64,000 nt of DNA from Brachybacterium sp. UMB0905. GTDB lineage: Bacteria > Actinomycetota > Actinomycetes > Actinomycetales > Dermabacteraceae. The stretch is taken from assembly GCF_002871795.1 (NCBI RefSeq), contig NZ_PNHL01000001.1, positions 100,683 through 164,682 on the forward strand, written 5' to 3'. The translations under genes and the position numbers were made by a program. Below, piece after piece: positions 34,460 to 44,039 of this stretch. The notes under the pieces were generated by a model. It searched no databases and was not told the origin of the DNA. It was given only the letters and a program-made list of their open reading frames with translations. Positions within the stretch are counted from its first letter, which is position 1; every line of letters starts with the position of its first letter.

Positions 34460-36874
34460 ATGGCTTCCTCGAACCTCGGGCCCGGCACCGGCTCCGCGAC
34501 CGGTGCACGCTCGCTGCCCGTCGCACTGGCACAGACGCTCTACCTGCTGCTGGGCATGCTCGCGGTGTCCGCGCTGGGCGGTGTGCTGCTGGCGGCGTTC
34601 TTCCTGCCGGCGGTCTCGGCCACCTCGGCGGTGGCCAAGGACGGCGTGGACCTGTTCGAGGCCTACCCCAGCGAGCTCGAGGTGGAGCCGCTGAACGAGG
34701 CCAGCCGGATCGAAGCGGCCGATGGGTCGCTGTTGGCGACGTTCTACACCGAGAACCGCATCATGGTGCCGCTGGAGGAGATCTCGCCGCACATGCAGCA
34801 CGCGGTGATCGCCGTCGAGGACCGCCGCTTCTATGAGCACGGCGGGGTGGATCCCAAGGGCATGGCCCGCGCCTTCGCGTCCAATGCGGCCGGTGGCGCC
34901 ACCCAGGGCGGCTCCACCCTCACCCAGCAGTACGTGAAGAACGCGCTGCTGATGGATGCGGTCCAGCGCGGGGACCAGGATGCGCAGCTGGCGGCGACCG
35001 AGCAGACCTATGGGCGCAAGCTGCGCGAGGCCAAGCTCGCGATCTCCCTGGAGAAGAAATGGTCCAAGGACGAGATCCTCAACGCCTACCTCAACGTCGC
35101 CCAGTTCGGGCCCTCGCAGTACGGGGTGGAGACCGGTGCGCGCCATTACTTCTCCAAGAGCGCCAAGGATCTGAACCCCGGTGAGGCCGCGCTGCTGGCG
35201 GGTATCACCAACGGCCCCAACCAGTACGACCCGGTGAGCCATCCGAAGGCCGGCAAGAAGCGCCGCAACGAGGTGCTCTCCGACATGCTCCGCGAGGGCT
35301 ACATCACCGAGGAGGAGCACGAGAAGTACACCTCCCAGAACGTGAAGGACATGCTGAAGGTCCAGAACGTCCGCGCAGGCTGCGCGGACGCGGGCACCAG
35401 CGGCTTCTTCTGCGACTACGTCACGCGCTCCCTGCTGAACGACCCGGCGTTCGCTCCCACCTATGAGGAGCGGCGCAAGCTGCTGTACGGCGGCGGTCTG
35501 ACCATCCGCACCACGCTGGATCCGGCGATCCAGAAGCAGGCGGTGGACATCCTGCAGCGCAAGCTGCCGGGCGACTCGCCCAGCGGCTTCGGCCATTCGA
35601 TTGTCACCGTCGAGCCCGGCAGCGGCAAGATCCTCACGATGGCGCAGAACCGGACGTTCAACCCGCACCAGGACATCAAGCCCGGTGAGACTGCGATCAA
35701 TTACAACGTGCCGCAGGAGCTCGGCGGCTCCAGCGGCTTCCCGGTGGGCTCGACCTTCAAGCCCTTCGTGCTGCAGGCCTGGCTGGAGAGCGGTCGCAGC
35801 ATCGCTGACACGGTGAGCACCCGCCGCGAGAAGATGCCGAACTTCCCCGCTCGCTGCCTACCCAGCGGGGCGTGGCGGGAGAGCCCCGGGTACGACCCCG
35901 ACAACGCCGTCTCGGTGACGCTGCAACCCCAGATGTCCGTCCTGGACTCCACGAAGTTCTCGATCAACACCTCCTACGCGAACATGGCCCGTCAGCTGGA
36001 TCTGTGCGATATCGCGGAGACGGCCCGGAACATCGGTGTGGTCCCGGCGACGTTCAACCCCTATGACCCCGCCACGTGGGAGATGTCCATCGAGGACGTC
36101 TACAAGACCGAGCTGGCGCCCTCCGTGGTGGTGCTCGGCGAGCTGCGGATCTCCGCGCTGGACATGGCCGCGGCCTACGCGACCTACGCGGCGGAGGGCA
36201 CCTACTGCCGCCCCCAGGCGATCACTGAAGTGATGGACCGTGACGGGGAGCCGATGGAGATCACCGGGGCGCAGTGCCACCAGGCGGTCGATAAGAAGGT
36301 CGCCGACACCATGGCCTACGTGTTGCAGCAGGATCTGGAGGATCCGCGGGCCACAGGCAAGGGCCGCGTCATCGAGGGCCATGCGGCCGGCGGCAAGACC
36401 GGCACCTCGGGCAGTCAGTTCCACACCTGGTACGTGGGCTTCACGCGGCAGATGTCCACGGCCGTGTGGTTCGGCCACCCGCAGGCCAACATCCGCCCCG
36501 GGGGCTTCCCTGTGGATGGTCAGGTGCTCCAGAGCGGCCAGGTGTGGGGCAACACCGTCTCCCTGCCCACCTGGCAGGAATACATGACGAACGTGCATCG
36601 CGACCTCCCGGCCAAGCCGTTCCCGTCCGCTCCCGCAGCCACGGACAACGCAGCGGGCGAGGCCGCGCAGCCGGGCGTCGTCCCGCAGGTGGCGGGCATG
36701 CGGATCCAGGAGGCCACCGCGGCGACGGAAGCCGCGGGGCTGCGCCCCGAGGTGCGGCAGGAGGCCAGCGACACCGTGAGCGACGGCTTCGTGATCCGCA
36801 CCGAACCCGCTGCGGGCACGCGCCTGTCCGACGGCGAGACGGTCGTGATCATCCAGTCCTCCGGGCAGGGCTGA
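34460..36874 (+). CDS. Bifunctional penicillin-binding protein (PonA2-like) with PASTA domain
   Basis: An 804-residue class A PBP that polymerises and crosslinks peptidoglycan. One membrane helix at about 21-48; glycosyltransferase 51 domain with catalytic Glu in VEDRRFYEH (Glu-120) and GGSTLTQQYVKN; transpeptidase domain with STFK 431-434, SIN 501-503 and KTG 646-648. A single PASTA domain (about 735-802) ends the protein. The ATG at 34460 starts directly before the basic/hydrophobic leader; 34412 is in frame but less likely. Followed after one base by the phosphoesterase, as in Rv3682-Rv3683. Confidence 0.93.
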   Translation: MASSNLGPGTGSATGARSLPVALAQTLYLLLGMLAVSALGGVLLAAFFLPAVSATSAVAKDGVDLFEAYPSELEVEPLNEASRIEAADGSLLATFYTENRIMVPLEEISPHMQHAVIAVEDRRFYEHGGVDPKGMARAFASNAAGGATQGGSTLTQQYVKNALLMDAVQRGDQDAQLAATEQTYGRKLREAKLAISLEKKWSKDEILNAYLNVAQFGPSQYGVETGARHYFSKSAKDLNPGEAALLAGITNGPNQYDPVSHPKAGKKRRNEVLSDMLREGYITEEEHEKYTSQNVKDMLKVQNVRAGCADAGTSGFFCDYVTRSLLNDPAFAPTYEERRKLLYGGGLTIRTTLDPAIQKQAVDILQRKLPGDSPSGFGHSIVTVEPGSGKILTMAQNRTFNPHQDIKPGETAINYNVPQELGGSSGFPVGSTFKPFVLQAWLESGRSIADTVSTRREKMPNFPARCLPSGAWRESPGYDPDNAVSVTLQPQMSVLDSTKFSINTSYANMARQLDLCDIAETARNIGVVPATFNPYDPATWEMSIEDVYKTELAPSVVVLGELRISALDMAAAYATYAAEGTYCRPQAITEVMDRDGEPMEITGAQCHQAVDKKVADTMAYVLQQDLEDPRATGKGRVIEGHAAGGKTGTSGSQFHTWYVGFTRQMSTAVWFGHPQANIRPGGFPVDGQVLQSGQVWGNTVSLPTWQEYMTNVHRDLPAKPFPSAPAATDNAAGEAAQPGVVPQVAGMRIQEATAATEAAGLRPEVRQEASDTVSDGFVIRTEPAAGTRLSDGETVVIIQSSGQG

Positions 36875-36875
36875 T

Positions 36876-37826
36876 ATGCGCCGCCACCCCGCCGTCGGAG
36901 CCGGTGCTGCGCTCGGCGCGCTGGGCCTGACCGCCGCCGCGGCGGCGCATGTCTGGGCGCGCCATGTGGAGATCCACCGTTTCACCCTGCGTGAGGCAGA
37001 GCTGCGGATCCTGCCGCCCGGCGCCCGCCCGCTGCGACTGCTCCATATCAGCGATATCCATCTGCTGCCCGATCAGCGCCGCAAGCTGGATTTCCTCACC
37101 CACCTGTCCACGCTGCAGCCGGATCTGGTGATCGACACCGGGGACAACATCGCCTCCGCCGCCGCGGTGCCGGTCCTCGCCGAGGCGCTCGCGCCGCTGC
37201 TGCGTCGGCCCGGGGCCTTCGTCATGGGCTCGAATGACATGTTCTCCCCGATGCCGAAGAACCCGGCGCGCTACCTGTTGCGCGATCCGCGCCCGAAGGG
37301 CTTCACCGAGCGCACCGAGCCGGATCTGCCCACCGATCAGCTCGCCGCGCGCCTGACTGAGCATGGGTGGAAGGACCTGACCAATACCCGTGCGCGCCTG
37401 GTGCTGGATGAGCTCGAGGTGACCCTGGTGGGGGTGGATGATCCGCACCTGGAGCGCGATGAGATGCCCGCGCCGAAGACGGGCCCGGGGCCCGAGGACG
37501 CTGCGGCGTCCGCGCGCGAGCCCAGGGCCGTGCTGCACCTGGGCGTGGCGCACGCGCCGTACCGCCGGGTGCTGGATGCCTTCGTGGCCGATGGCGCGGA
37601 TCTGATGCTGGCCGGGCACACCCATGGCGGACAGCTGCGCCTGCCCGGCATCGGGGCGATCGTCACCAACTGCGATCTGCCCCGGGCGCAGGCCCGCGGG
37701 CTGACGCGCTGGCGGGGCGTCCCCCTGCACGTGAGCGCCGGGATGGGGGCGAGCCCGTACTCGAACTATCGCCTGATGACACCACCGGAGGCGACGTTGC
37801 TCACGTTGCGCCCCTCGGCCCCGTGA
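36876..37826 (+). CDS. Calcineurin-like metallophosphoesterase
   Basis: A 316-residue phosphoesterase with an N-terminal hydrophobic segment (about 5-25). Metal motifs: HISDIHL, DTGDN, GSND in place of GNHD, and AGHTHGGQ. Substrate unknown. A poorly conserved insert lies near residues 190-215 (Glu/Pro/Ala rich). It follows the PBP gene by one base and is presumably cotranscribed, which suggests a link to cell-envelope work. Confidence 0.85.
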   Translation: MRRHPAVGAGAALGALGLTAAAAAHVWARHVEIHRFTLREAELRILPPGARPLRLLHISDIHLLPDQRRKLDFLTHLSTLQPDLVIDTGDNIASAAAVPVLAEALAPLLRRPGAFVMGSNDMFSPMPKNPARYLLRDPRPKGFTERTEPDLPTDQLAARLTEHGWKDLTNTRARLVLDELEVTLVGVDDPHLERDEMPAPKTGPGPEDAAASAREPRAVLHLGVAHAPYRRVLDAFVADGADLMLAGHTHGGQLRLPGIGAIVTNCDLPRAQARGLTRWRGVPLHVSAGMGASPYSNYRLMTPPEATLLTLRPSAP

Positions 37827-37893
37827 TCGGGTCGGTGCCGCCCCGGGGATCCTGCTAGGATCGCTCCTCGGTGAGCCGTTCAGGTTCCCCACC

Positions 37894-37970
<77 letters not shown>

Positions 37971-37974
37971 TCGA

Positions 37975-38006
37975 GGGCCTCGATCTGCAACAGCAGATCG
38001 GGGCCC
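37975..38006 (+). terminator. Hairpin terminator of tRNA-Pro
   Basis: A 13-bp stem (37975-37987 with 37994-38006, one G-T pair) with a six-base loop five bases after the tRNA, followed by TTCGTC. Confidence 0.65.
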
Positions 38007-38223
38007 TTCGTCATCTGCGGACTCCTCAGCGGCGCCTTATGGCCCCCGAAATACCATCGATGTAACTACCATGCCGTCATTCATATGTCGATGATGACGC
38101 GCCGCGAAATGACCTCTAGGAGTAAAACTTCAGTCAAATCGTGGCCCGTGGACGGCAAATGCCCCTAGGGGCCCTTCGGGATACCCCCCTACAGTGAGTC
38201 GCGGTGCCCCAGCTCCATCGGGG

Positions 38224-38359
38224 TATCCGCCGAGTCGCCGCCTTCCCCGTCACCGCCTCGGTCGCTTCCTCCACTTCCCTGGGTGACGGGCGCAGGAGCA
38301 CGGATGCGCGCGTCGCGTCTTTCCACAGCGAGGCGCCGGAGAAAGCGACACCGAGCATC
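38224..38359 (+). ncRNA. Structured 5' leader of the NlpC/P60 gene, possible riboswitch
   Basis: The 389 bp between the tRNA and the hydrolase gene hold no convincing gene, but its 3' part can fold. CTCGGTCGCTTCCTCC (38258-38273) pairs over about 60 bases with GGAGAAAGCGACACCGAG (38337-38354), which contains the only plausible ribosome site. NlpC/P60 hydrolase genes of actinobacteria often carry c-di-AMP (ydaO) riboswitches. The fragments CGCCGAGTC, GGGTGACGGG and CACAGCGAGGCG are reminiscent of that class, but the match is too loose to assert it. Confidence 0.4.
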
Positions 38360-39706
38360 ATGTTCCGCACTGCACCACGGGGTACACACCGCGCGCCCGG
38401 CCCAGCTGTCATCGACTACCGAGGGCTCGCCGCCCCCGCCGCCCGAGGGATGGGAGGCGTCGCCGTGATCGGTGCCGTCGCCACCACCGGCGCGGTGGTC
38501 GGCTCCCCGTCCGCCCAGGCCCAGGCTCCGGTTGCCACGACCATCGGCAGCCGTTCCGCCGCTCCGGCCTCCCCCACTGCCGCCGCCCCCTCTCAGTTCG
38601 TGTCCCTCAAGCTGCGCTACGGCTCCCGTGGCGCCGCCGTGACCTACCTGCAGAAGCAGCTCAACAGCGCCGGCGCGAACATCGCGGTGGACGGCGTGTT
38701 CGGCAGCGCCACCCTCCGGGCCGTGCGCTCCCACCAGAGCAGCGCCCGCATCGGCGTGGACGGCGTGGTGGGTCCGCGGACCTGGAACGCGCTGACCGGA
38801 TCGTCCGCTCCGAGCACCCGCTCCTCGAGCTCCTCCACGCAGCCGAAGCTGCGCCCGGGCAGCCGCGGGCAGGCCGTGCGCACCCTGCAGAGCAAGCTCA
38901 ACCAGCGCGGCGCCAGCATCGCCGTGGACGGCGTGTTCGGCCGCGCCACCGAGTCTGCAGTCCGCTCCCTGCAGTCCGCCGCCGGCATCGGCGTGGACGC
39001 CGTTGTGGGTCCCAAGACGTGGCGGGCGCTCGATGGCAACGCCCGCATCGGCGGCGGGTCCACCTCGACCCCCCGCACCCCGAGCGCGTCCGGGCAGCCC
39101 AAGCTGCGCCCGGGCAGCCGCGGGGATGCCGTGCGCACCCTGCAGAGCAAGCTCAACCAGCGCGGCGCCAGCATCGCCGTGGACGGCGTATTCGGCCGCG
39201 GCACCGCGTCCGCGGTCCGCTCCCTGCAGTCCGCCGCCGGCATCGGCGTGGACGCCGTCGTGGGCCCCGAGACCTGGCGCGCTCTGGACAGCAACACTCG
39301 CATCGGCAGCGGCTCCAGCCGGTCGGGCTCCCGCCCGTCCTCGCCGTCGTCCTTCGACGGTCAGGCGATCGTCGCGGCGGCGCGCAACCTCATCGGCTCC
39401 CGCTACACCTGGGGTGGCACGACCCCCGGCGGCGGTATGGACTGCTCCGGGATGGTGTACCGCGCGTACAACGACGCCGGTTTCTCCATTCCCCGCCGGA
39501 ATGCCAAGGGCTACGCCTTCAACGGCCGGGTGATCCCCAAGTCCGAGGCGCAGGCCGGAGACCTCGTGGTCTTCTCCGGCAACGACTACGGGCATATCGG
39601 GATCTATGTCAGCGGCAACACCTTCATCGACTCGGCCCCGCTGATGAACGGCGTGTCCGAGCGTCAGATCTGGAACGAGCCGCACTTCTTCGTCACCTAC
39701 CGCTGA
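38360..39706 (+). CDS. Secreted NlpC/P60 peptidoglycan hydrolase with three PG-binding domains
   Basis: A 448-residue secreted enzyme. The N-terminus has an unusually long signal region with a hydrophobic stretch (GVAVIGAVATTGAVVGS, about residues 32-48). Three PG_binding_1 domains follow (about 82-145, 163-230, 248-315), separated by Ser-rich linkers, then the NlpC/P60 domain with catalytic Cys-362 (MDCSGM) and His-412 (GHIGIYV). It cuts stem peptides in the wall. Domains two and three are almost identical at the DNA level (period 255 bp). ATG 38360 is taken as start; an in-frame ATG at 38204 would lie inside the structured leader. Confidence 0.88.
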   Translation: MFRTAPRGTHRAPGPAVIDYRGLAAPAARGMGGVAVIGAVATTGAVVGSPSAQAQAPVATTIGSRSAAPASPTAAAPSQFVSLKLRYGSRGAAVTYLQKQLNSAGANIAVDGVFGSATLRAVRSHQSSARIGVDGVVGPRTWNALTGSSAPSTRSSSSSTQPKLRPGSRGQAVRTLQSKLNQRGASIAVDGVFGRATESAVRSLQSAAGIGVDAVVGPKTWRALDGNARIGGGSTSTPRTPSASGQPKLRPGSRGDAVRTLQSKLNQRGASIAVDGVFGRGTASAVRSLQSAAGIGVDAVVGPETWRALDSNTRIGSGSSRSGSRPSSPSSFDGQAIVAAARNLIGSRYTWGGTTPGGGMDCSGMVYRAYNDAGFSIPRRNAKGYAFNGRVIPKSEAQAGDLVVFSGNDYGHIGIYVSGNTFIDSAPLMNGVSERQIWNEPHFFVTYR

Positions 39707-39810
39707 GTTTCGCCTCCGGCCCGCCTGCGCGGCTGATACACCGGAGACACCACAGACCACGGCGACCTGCTCGACGCTGACGCGTCACCGGGAAGGAGCA
39801 GGACGACGTG

Positions 39811-39843
39811 GAGGGCCCGGTCGGCACCGCCGACCGGGCCCTC
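39811..39843 (+). terminator. Intrinsic terminator before the GH20 gene
   Basis: A perfect 14-bp stem (39811-39824 with 39830-39843) around a five-base loop, about 105 bp after the NlpC/P60 stop. It ends that transcript before the hexosaminidase promoter. Confidence 0.75.
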
Positions 39844-39928
39844 ATGCATCCCCGGGACGGGACGTCCGGCCACCCGCGGCGTGGCAGACTGGATGCACCC
39901 GTCCGATCTCAGATCCCAGGAGAGTCCG

Positions 39929-41338
39929 ATGCCTGATCCGATCGCCCTCGTTCCCCTCCCCCGCTCCGTCGTCTGGTCCGAGGGCGTCTGGGAGACCTCC
40001 GACCCCTGGGCGGAGCTGTCGGTGGGTGTGAACGAGGATCTAGCGCCGGCGGAGTACAGCCTGTCGATCTCCCCGCGGGGTGCTGCGCTGAGCGCGGGCA
40101 GCGAGGCGGCGCTGGCCGATGGCCGCAACACCTTCGCGCAGATCGTCGCGGACGCCCATGGCTCGATCCCCTGCGTGACCATCTCGGACCAGCCGAAGCA
40201 CGCCTGGCGCGGCATGCACCTGGATGTCTCGCGCCACTTCATGGCGATCCCTGAGATCGAGAAGATGATCGACGCGATGGCGCTGCACCGCCTGAACGTC
40301 CTGCACCTGCATCTGACCGATGACCAGGGCTGGCGGGTCGAGATCAAGGGCTACCCGCGGCTGACCGAGGTGGGCGGCTGGCGCGAGCAGACCCTCGTCG
40401 GCCATATGAGCGAGGACGAGGACAGCTGGGAGTTCGACGGGATTCGTCATGGCGGCTTCTACACCCAGCAGGAGCTGAAGGATCTCGTGGAGTACGCCCG
40501 CCGCCGCGGCGTGATGATCGTGCCGGAGGTGGATCTACCGGGCCATATGCAGGCCGCGATCGCCGCCTACCCGGAGCTGGGGAACGTCCCGGAGCGTCAG
40601 GTGGGGGTGCGCGAGGTCTGGGGCATCTCCGATCACGTGCTCGGGGTCTCTGATCAGGTCTTCGACTTCCTGCGGGATGTGCTCACGCAGGTCAGCGAGA
40701 TCTTTCCCGCCCCGTACTTCCATATCGGCGGCGATGAGTGCCCGCGCGTGGAGTGGGAGCGGTCCAGCGAGGCCCGTGCCCGCATGAACGAGTGGGGCAT
40801 GACCCGAGTCTCCGAGATCCAGGGGCGCTTCACCCAGTTCGCCACCGATGTGCTGCGCGAGCAGGGCAAGAAGGTCATCGCCTGGGACGAGGTGCTGGAT
40901 TCCCCGCTGCCGGACGGCATCGTCATCATGAACTGGCGTCACGGCAACGGCCTGAAGACCTCCACCGAGCGCGGTTTCCAGACCATCATCGCCAACAATG
41001 AGCACCTGTACCTGGACCACTACCAGGCGGATCCGGAGGGTGAACCGCTGGCGATCGGCGGGCTGACCACGCTCAAGGACATCTACACCACGGACTTCGC
41101 GCCCCAGCCGCTGAGCGATGATGAGCAGAAGCTCGTGCTGGGCCTGCAGGGTCAGCTGTGGAGCGAATACCTGCCCACGGCGGAGGATGTCCAGTACATG
41201 GCGTTCCCGCGCATGTGTGCGGTGGCGGAGCGAGCCTGGGGTTCCCCGCAGCAGAGCTACGAGGAGTTCCTTGAGCGGCTGCGTGCCCACCTGCCGCGCC
41301 TGGATGCCTTCGGCATCCGGTACCGCCCGCTGGACTGA
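39929..41338 (+). CDS. Beta-N-acetylhexosaminidase, GH20
   Basis: A 469-residue glycoside hydrolase that removes terminal N-acetylglucosamine or N-acetylgalactosamine. The GH20 core opens WRGMHLDVSRHFMAI, includes NVLHLHLTDDQGWRVEI, and has the catalytic Asp-Glu pair in HIGGDE (265-270). An N-terminal GH20b-like domain precedes it. No signal peptide is visible, so it is probably cytoplasmic. ATG 39929 follows AGGAGA. Confidence 0.92.
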   Translation: MPDPIALVPLPRSVVWSEGVWETSDPWAELSVGVNEDLAPAEYSLSISPRGAALSAGSEAALADGRNTFAQIVADAHGSIPCVTISDQPKHAWRGMHLDVSRHFMAIPEIEKMIDAMALHRLNVLHLHLTDDQGWRVEIKGYPRLTEVGGWREQTLVGHMSEDEDSWEFDGIRHGGFYTQQELKDLVEYARRRGVMIVPEVDLPGHMQAAIAAYPELGNVPERQVGVREVWGISDHVLGVSDQVFDFLRDVLTQVSEIFPAPYFHIGGDECPRVEWERSSEARARMNEWGMTRVSEIQGRFTQFATDVLREQGKKVIAWDEVLDSPLPDGIVIMNWRHGNGLKTSTERGFQTIIANNEHLYLDHYQADPEGEPLAIGGLTTLKDIYTTDFAPQPLSDDEQKLVLGLQGQLWSEYLPTAEDVQYMAFPRMCAVAERAWGSPQQSYEEFLERLRAHLPRLDAFGIRYRPLD

Positions 41339-41339
41339 G

Positions 41340-41960
41340 ATGAGCTCCTCGCATCGGGACGCCCACCCCTATGGGCGATCCGCCGACGATGTTCGGCGTC
41401 GTGACCAGCGTCTGCGCCGCACTCGGCGGCTGCGGGTGACGCAGCTGGTGGTGTTCTCCGCGCTCGCGATCGCCCTGGTGCTCGTGGGGGTCTACGCCTT
41501 CGGCGAGTTCCGCCGCCCCGCCGAGGACCCGGGCGAGATCGCGGTGGGCGCCTCCCCCACCGCTGAGGATTCCGCGCTGGTGTGCCCCCAGGAGGGTGAC
41601 ACCCCGGCGGATCCCGCTGACGTGACGGTGCGGGTCCTCAACGGCACGAGCCGCTCCGGACTCGCCGGCTCGGTCACCGAGGAGCTCGGCGAGCGCGGCT
41701 TCGCGACCGATAAGCCCGGGAACACCGGCAGCGCCTCCGGGGCGGTGACCATCGTGCACGGCCCCGAGGGGTACCTCGCGGCAGCGGCGGTGGCCGCCCA
41801 GTTCCGGGCCGGTGATGTGACCCCGGAGCTCAAGCTCGATGAGAAGGCCGAGGGCACGACGGTGGAGGTCCTGCTGGGAGATGGCTACCGGGAGCTGGCC
41901 GCGGCGAAGAAGGCCGCTGCCGCGCTCAAGGAGCCGGTCGCGATCCCCGAGGGCTGCTGA
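41340..41960 (+). CDS. LytR_C-domain membrane protein
   Basis: A 206-residue protein. A basic cytoplasmic head (DDVRRRDQRLRRTRRL) precedes one membrane helix (about 36-56). The extracytoplasmic part has the LytR_C (DUF2510-unrelated) fold: VTVRVLNGTSRSGLAGSVTEEL, then VTIVHGPEGYLAAAAVAAQF. Such domains accompany wall-polymer transferases of the LCP family. Start ATG lies one base after the GH20 stop, so the pair is likely cotranscribed. Confidence 0.8.
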   Translation: MSSSHRDAHPYGRSADDVRRRDQRLRRTRRLRVTQLVVFSALAIALVLVGVYAFGEFRRPAEDPGEIAVGASPTAEDSALVCPQEGDTPADPADVTVRVLNGTSRSGLAGSVTEELGERGFATDKPGNTGSASGAVTIVHGPEGYLAAAAVAAQFRAGDVTPELKLDEKAEGTTVEVLLGDGYRELAAAKKAAAALKEPVAIPEGC

Positions 41961-42002
41961 GCCCGGCTCGATCCCCCGCGTCGGCGCAGTCCCCGTCTCG
42001 GG

Positions 42003-43985
42003 TCAGTCTTCCCAGTCGCGGCGGTCGGTCTCCATCCGCACGCCGATCGCCAGCGACACCGCCCCGCCGAACACCAGCAGCATGACGATGGTGCCGAACA
42101 GGCGGGCGGTGCCCGGGGCGGAGGGCAGCAGGCCCACCAGCAGACTGTTGATGCCGGAGACCTCCGAACCGGAACTCTCGCTGCCCAGCAGCTCGGGATC
42201 CACATCCACCACCAGCGAGGCGCTCACCGGGATCTCTGCGCTGTCCCGCACCAGATAGGTGATGGGGGTGGTGCGACCGGTGAACCCCTCGGCCGGCTCG
42301 AAGGTCACCGCACCGTTCGGCGACACCGTGAACACCCCTTCGCCGGGGATGACCAGGCGCTGCCCGGCACCGTCGTCGAGCTCGGCGATGTTGGTGGCTG
42401 CGAGCGAGGCGATCTGCACGGTCTGCGGCTGCAGCGGCTGCGCGCTCGAGCCCGCGGTGTCGTTGCTGAGCACATCCACGGTGACCGGCGCCCCGGGCGC
42501 GGTCCGACCTTCGTCATCGCGCAGCGTCGCGACCACATCGGTGAAGATCACCTGTGCTTCGGCGCGCACGGGGTTCGCGGCATACACGCCGCTGGCCAGG
42601 ATCCCCACCCGATGCGTGGGCCCGACGACCCCGGGCTCGGGGATCATCCGCAGCGCCCGGCCCTCGATGTCGATCTGCCAGGTGCCCTCTCCGTCGATGT
42701 GCAGCTCCCGGCCGCCCTCGGCGATCGCGGCGCCATCGGGGAGGTTTTCCCGGTCGAAGTGGAAAGAGTCGGTGCGCACATCACGCACTCCCGAGGAGAG
42801 GTCGAAGGTGACCTCCTCACCGGGTGCAGCGGCCTGGGTGCGGTCCATGAGCACGGGGTAGGCGGTGCTCAGCAGGGCGATGGCGGAGCTGTTGCCCTCC
42901 TCGTCGGCGCCGACGATCCCCATCGGCGCGGTGGCGCGCACGTTCTCGTCCAGGGGGGTGAAGCGGACGGTGGCCTCCTTGCGGTCCAGCTCCCAGGTGC
43001 CCTCCGCGTCGACCTGCACGCGGGTGCCATCATCGTTCATCTGCGTGACGGTCGGGCCACCGAGAGGCTGCAGGCGCAGCGTGCTGGGGTCCACGTGCTG
43101 CTGCGCTTGGCCGACGACGAACAGGATGTCCTCTCCGAAGGGGGCGGACCAGTGCAGATCGGAGATGATCGGGACGGTGAGGGTGACGCGGCCGGCGGCA
43201 CGCGGGACCCCGTCGGCGTCCTCCACGATGTAGCGGATGGGGTCCGGCTGGCGACCCGGCCCGGGGGTGAAGGGGGTGTGGTTGATGGTCGTGCCGTCCT
43301 CGGAGAGCTGCCAGATGCCCTGGTCGGGGACGATCGCGCGGCTGCCGTCGGACTGCACGGTGGAACCGGCCGGCAGGCCCTCGAGCTCAAGCCGCACCGC
43401 TCCGCCCGGCGGCACGTCGATGTCCAGGTCGATCGCGGTCGGGGCGTCCGCGGCGCCGCGCGAGGCGACCTCGGTCAGCTCCAGCAGCTCGGGGGTGAGG
43501 GTGCCCGGCAGGGAGCGGCTGCCGTGGACCGAGCCGATGGTCAGGGCGATCGGGGTGCTGGGGTTCGTGCCGTCCTGTTCCGGGGTGAAGATCAGCTCAT
43601 GGCCCTGCACGCTCCAGGTGCCCTCCCCGCCGATGGCCAGGGTGGTGGCGTCATCGCCGAGCGTCATGAGCTCCCGGGTGGGGGCGTCGAGCTCAGCGGG
43701 GATGGTCAGCTGGGCGGTATCCGCATCGAGGTCCTCCGCCGCGTCGTCAGTGACCAGGGACAGCAGGGGGATGCGGGTGACTGCGCCGGGGGTCATGGCC
43801 ACGGTCTCCGCCGCGAGCGGCAGCTCGAACGGCCCATCCTCGCCCAGGGCGGAGGCAGGCAGGGCGGTGACCGCCGCGAGCATCAGCACCGCCAGCGCCG
43901 CGGCGACCCGGTGCATGCGGTCCACAACGCGCACGCGGGCGGTGGAACGCACGCGCGCGAGGGGTCGCGGAGTCTGCTCAGGCAC
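42003..43985 (-). CDS. Surface protein with CshA-type fibril repeats
   Basis: A 660-residue protein: signal peptide (hydrophobic at about 27-45, ending ALPASALG), a series of beta-rich repeats with the CshA fibril pattern (GEGTW, then FTP and later P-I-x-Y-x-V-x-D; clearest at about 525-610 with VDVLSNDTAG and GEGVFTVSPNGAVTFEP), and a C-terminal membrane helix (about 622-646) followed by basic residues. No LPxTG is visible, so it is anchored by the helix. Probably an adhesive or structural surface protein. The GTG start at 43985 has no clear ribosome site; an ATG about 24 codons in, right at the signal peptide, is an alternative. Confidence 0.72.
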   Translation of the reverse strand: MPEQTPRPLARVRSTARVRVVDRMHRVAAALAVLMLAAVTALPASALGEDGPFELPLAAETVAMTPGAVTRIPLLSLVTDDAAEDLDADTAQLTIPAELDAPTRELMTLGDDATTLAIGGEGTWSVQGHELIFTPEQDGTNPSTPIALTIGSVHGSRSLPGTLTPELLELTEVASRGAADAPTAIDLDIDVPPGGAVRLELEGLPAGSTVQSDGSRAIVPDQGIWQLSEDGTTINHTPFTPGPGRQPDPIRYIVEDADGVPRAAGRVTLTVPIISDLHWSAPFGEDILFVVGQAQQHVDPSTLRLQPLGGPTVTQMNDDGTRVQVDAEGTWELDRKEATVRFTPLDENVRATAPMGIVGADEEGNSSAIALLSTAYPVLMDRTQAAAPGEEVTFDLSSGVRDVRTDSFHFDRENLPDGAAIAEGGRELHIDGEGTWQIDIEGRALRMIPEPGVVGPTHRVGILASGVYAANPVRAEAQVIFTDVVATLRDDEGRTAPGAPVTVDVLSNDTAGSSAQPLQPQTVQIASLAATNIAELDDGAGQRLVIPGEGVFTVSPNGAVTFEPAEGFTGRTTPITYLVRDSAEIPVSASLVVDVDPELLGSESSGSEVSGINSLLVGLLPSAPGTARLFGTIVMLLVFGGAVSLAIGVRMETDRRDWED

Positions 43986-44039
43986 CCGGTCAGCCTAGCC
44001 GCCGCGCCGGGACCCGGCGGGGTCCGTACAGTGGGGCGC

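Noticed and set aside
38204..38359. In-frame upstream ATG extending the NlpC/P60 protein by 52 residues
   Set aside because: The extension has no signal-peptide character and lies in the structured leader; the ATG at 38360 is preferred.
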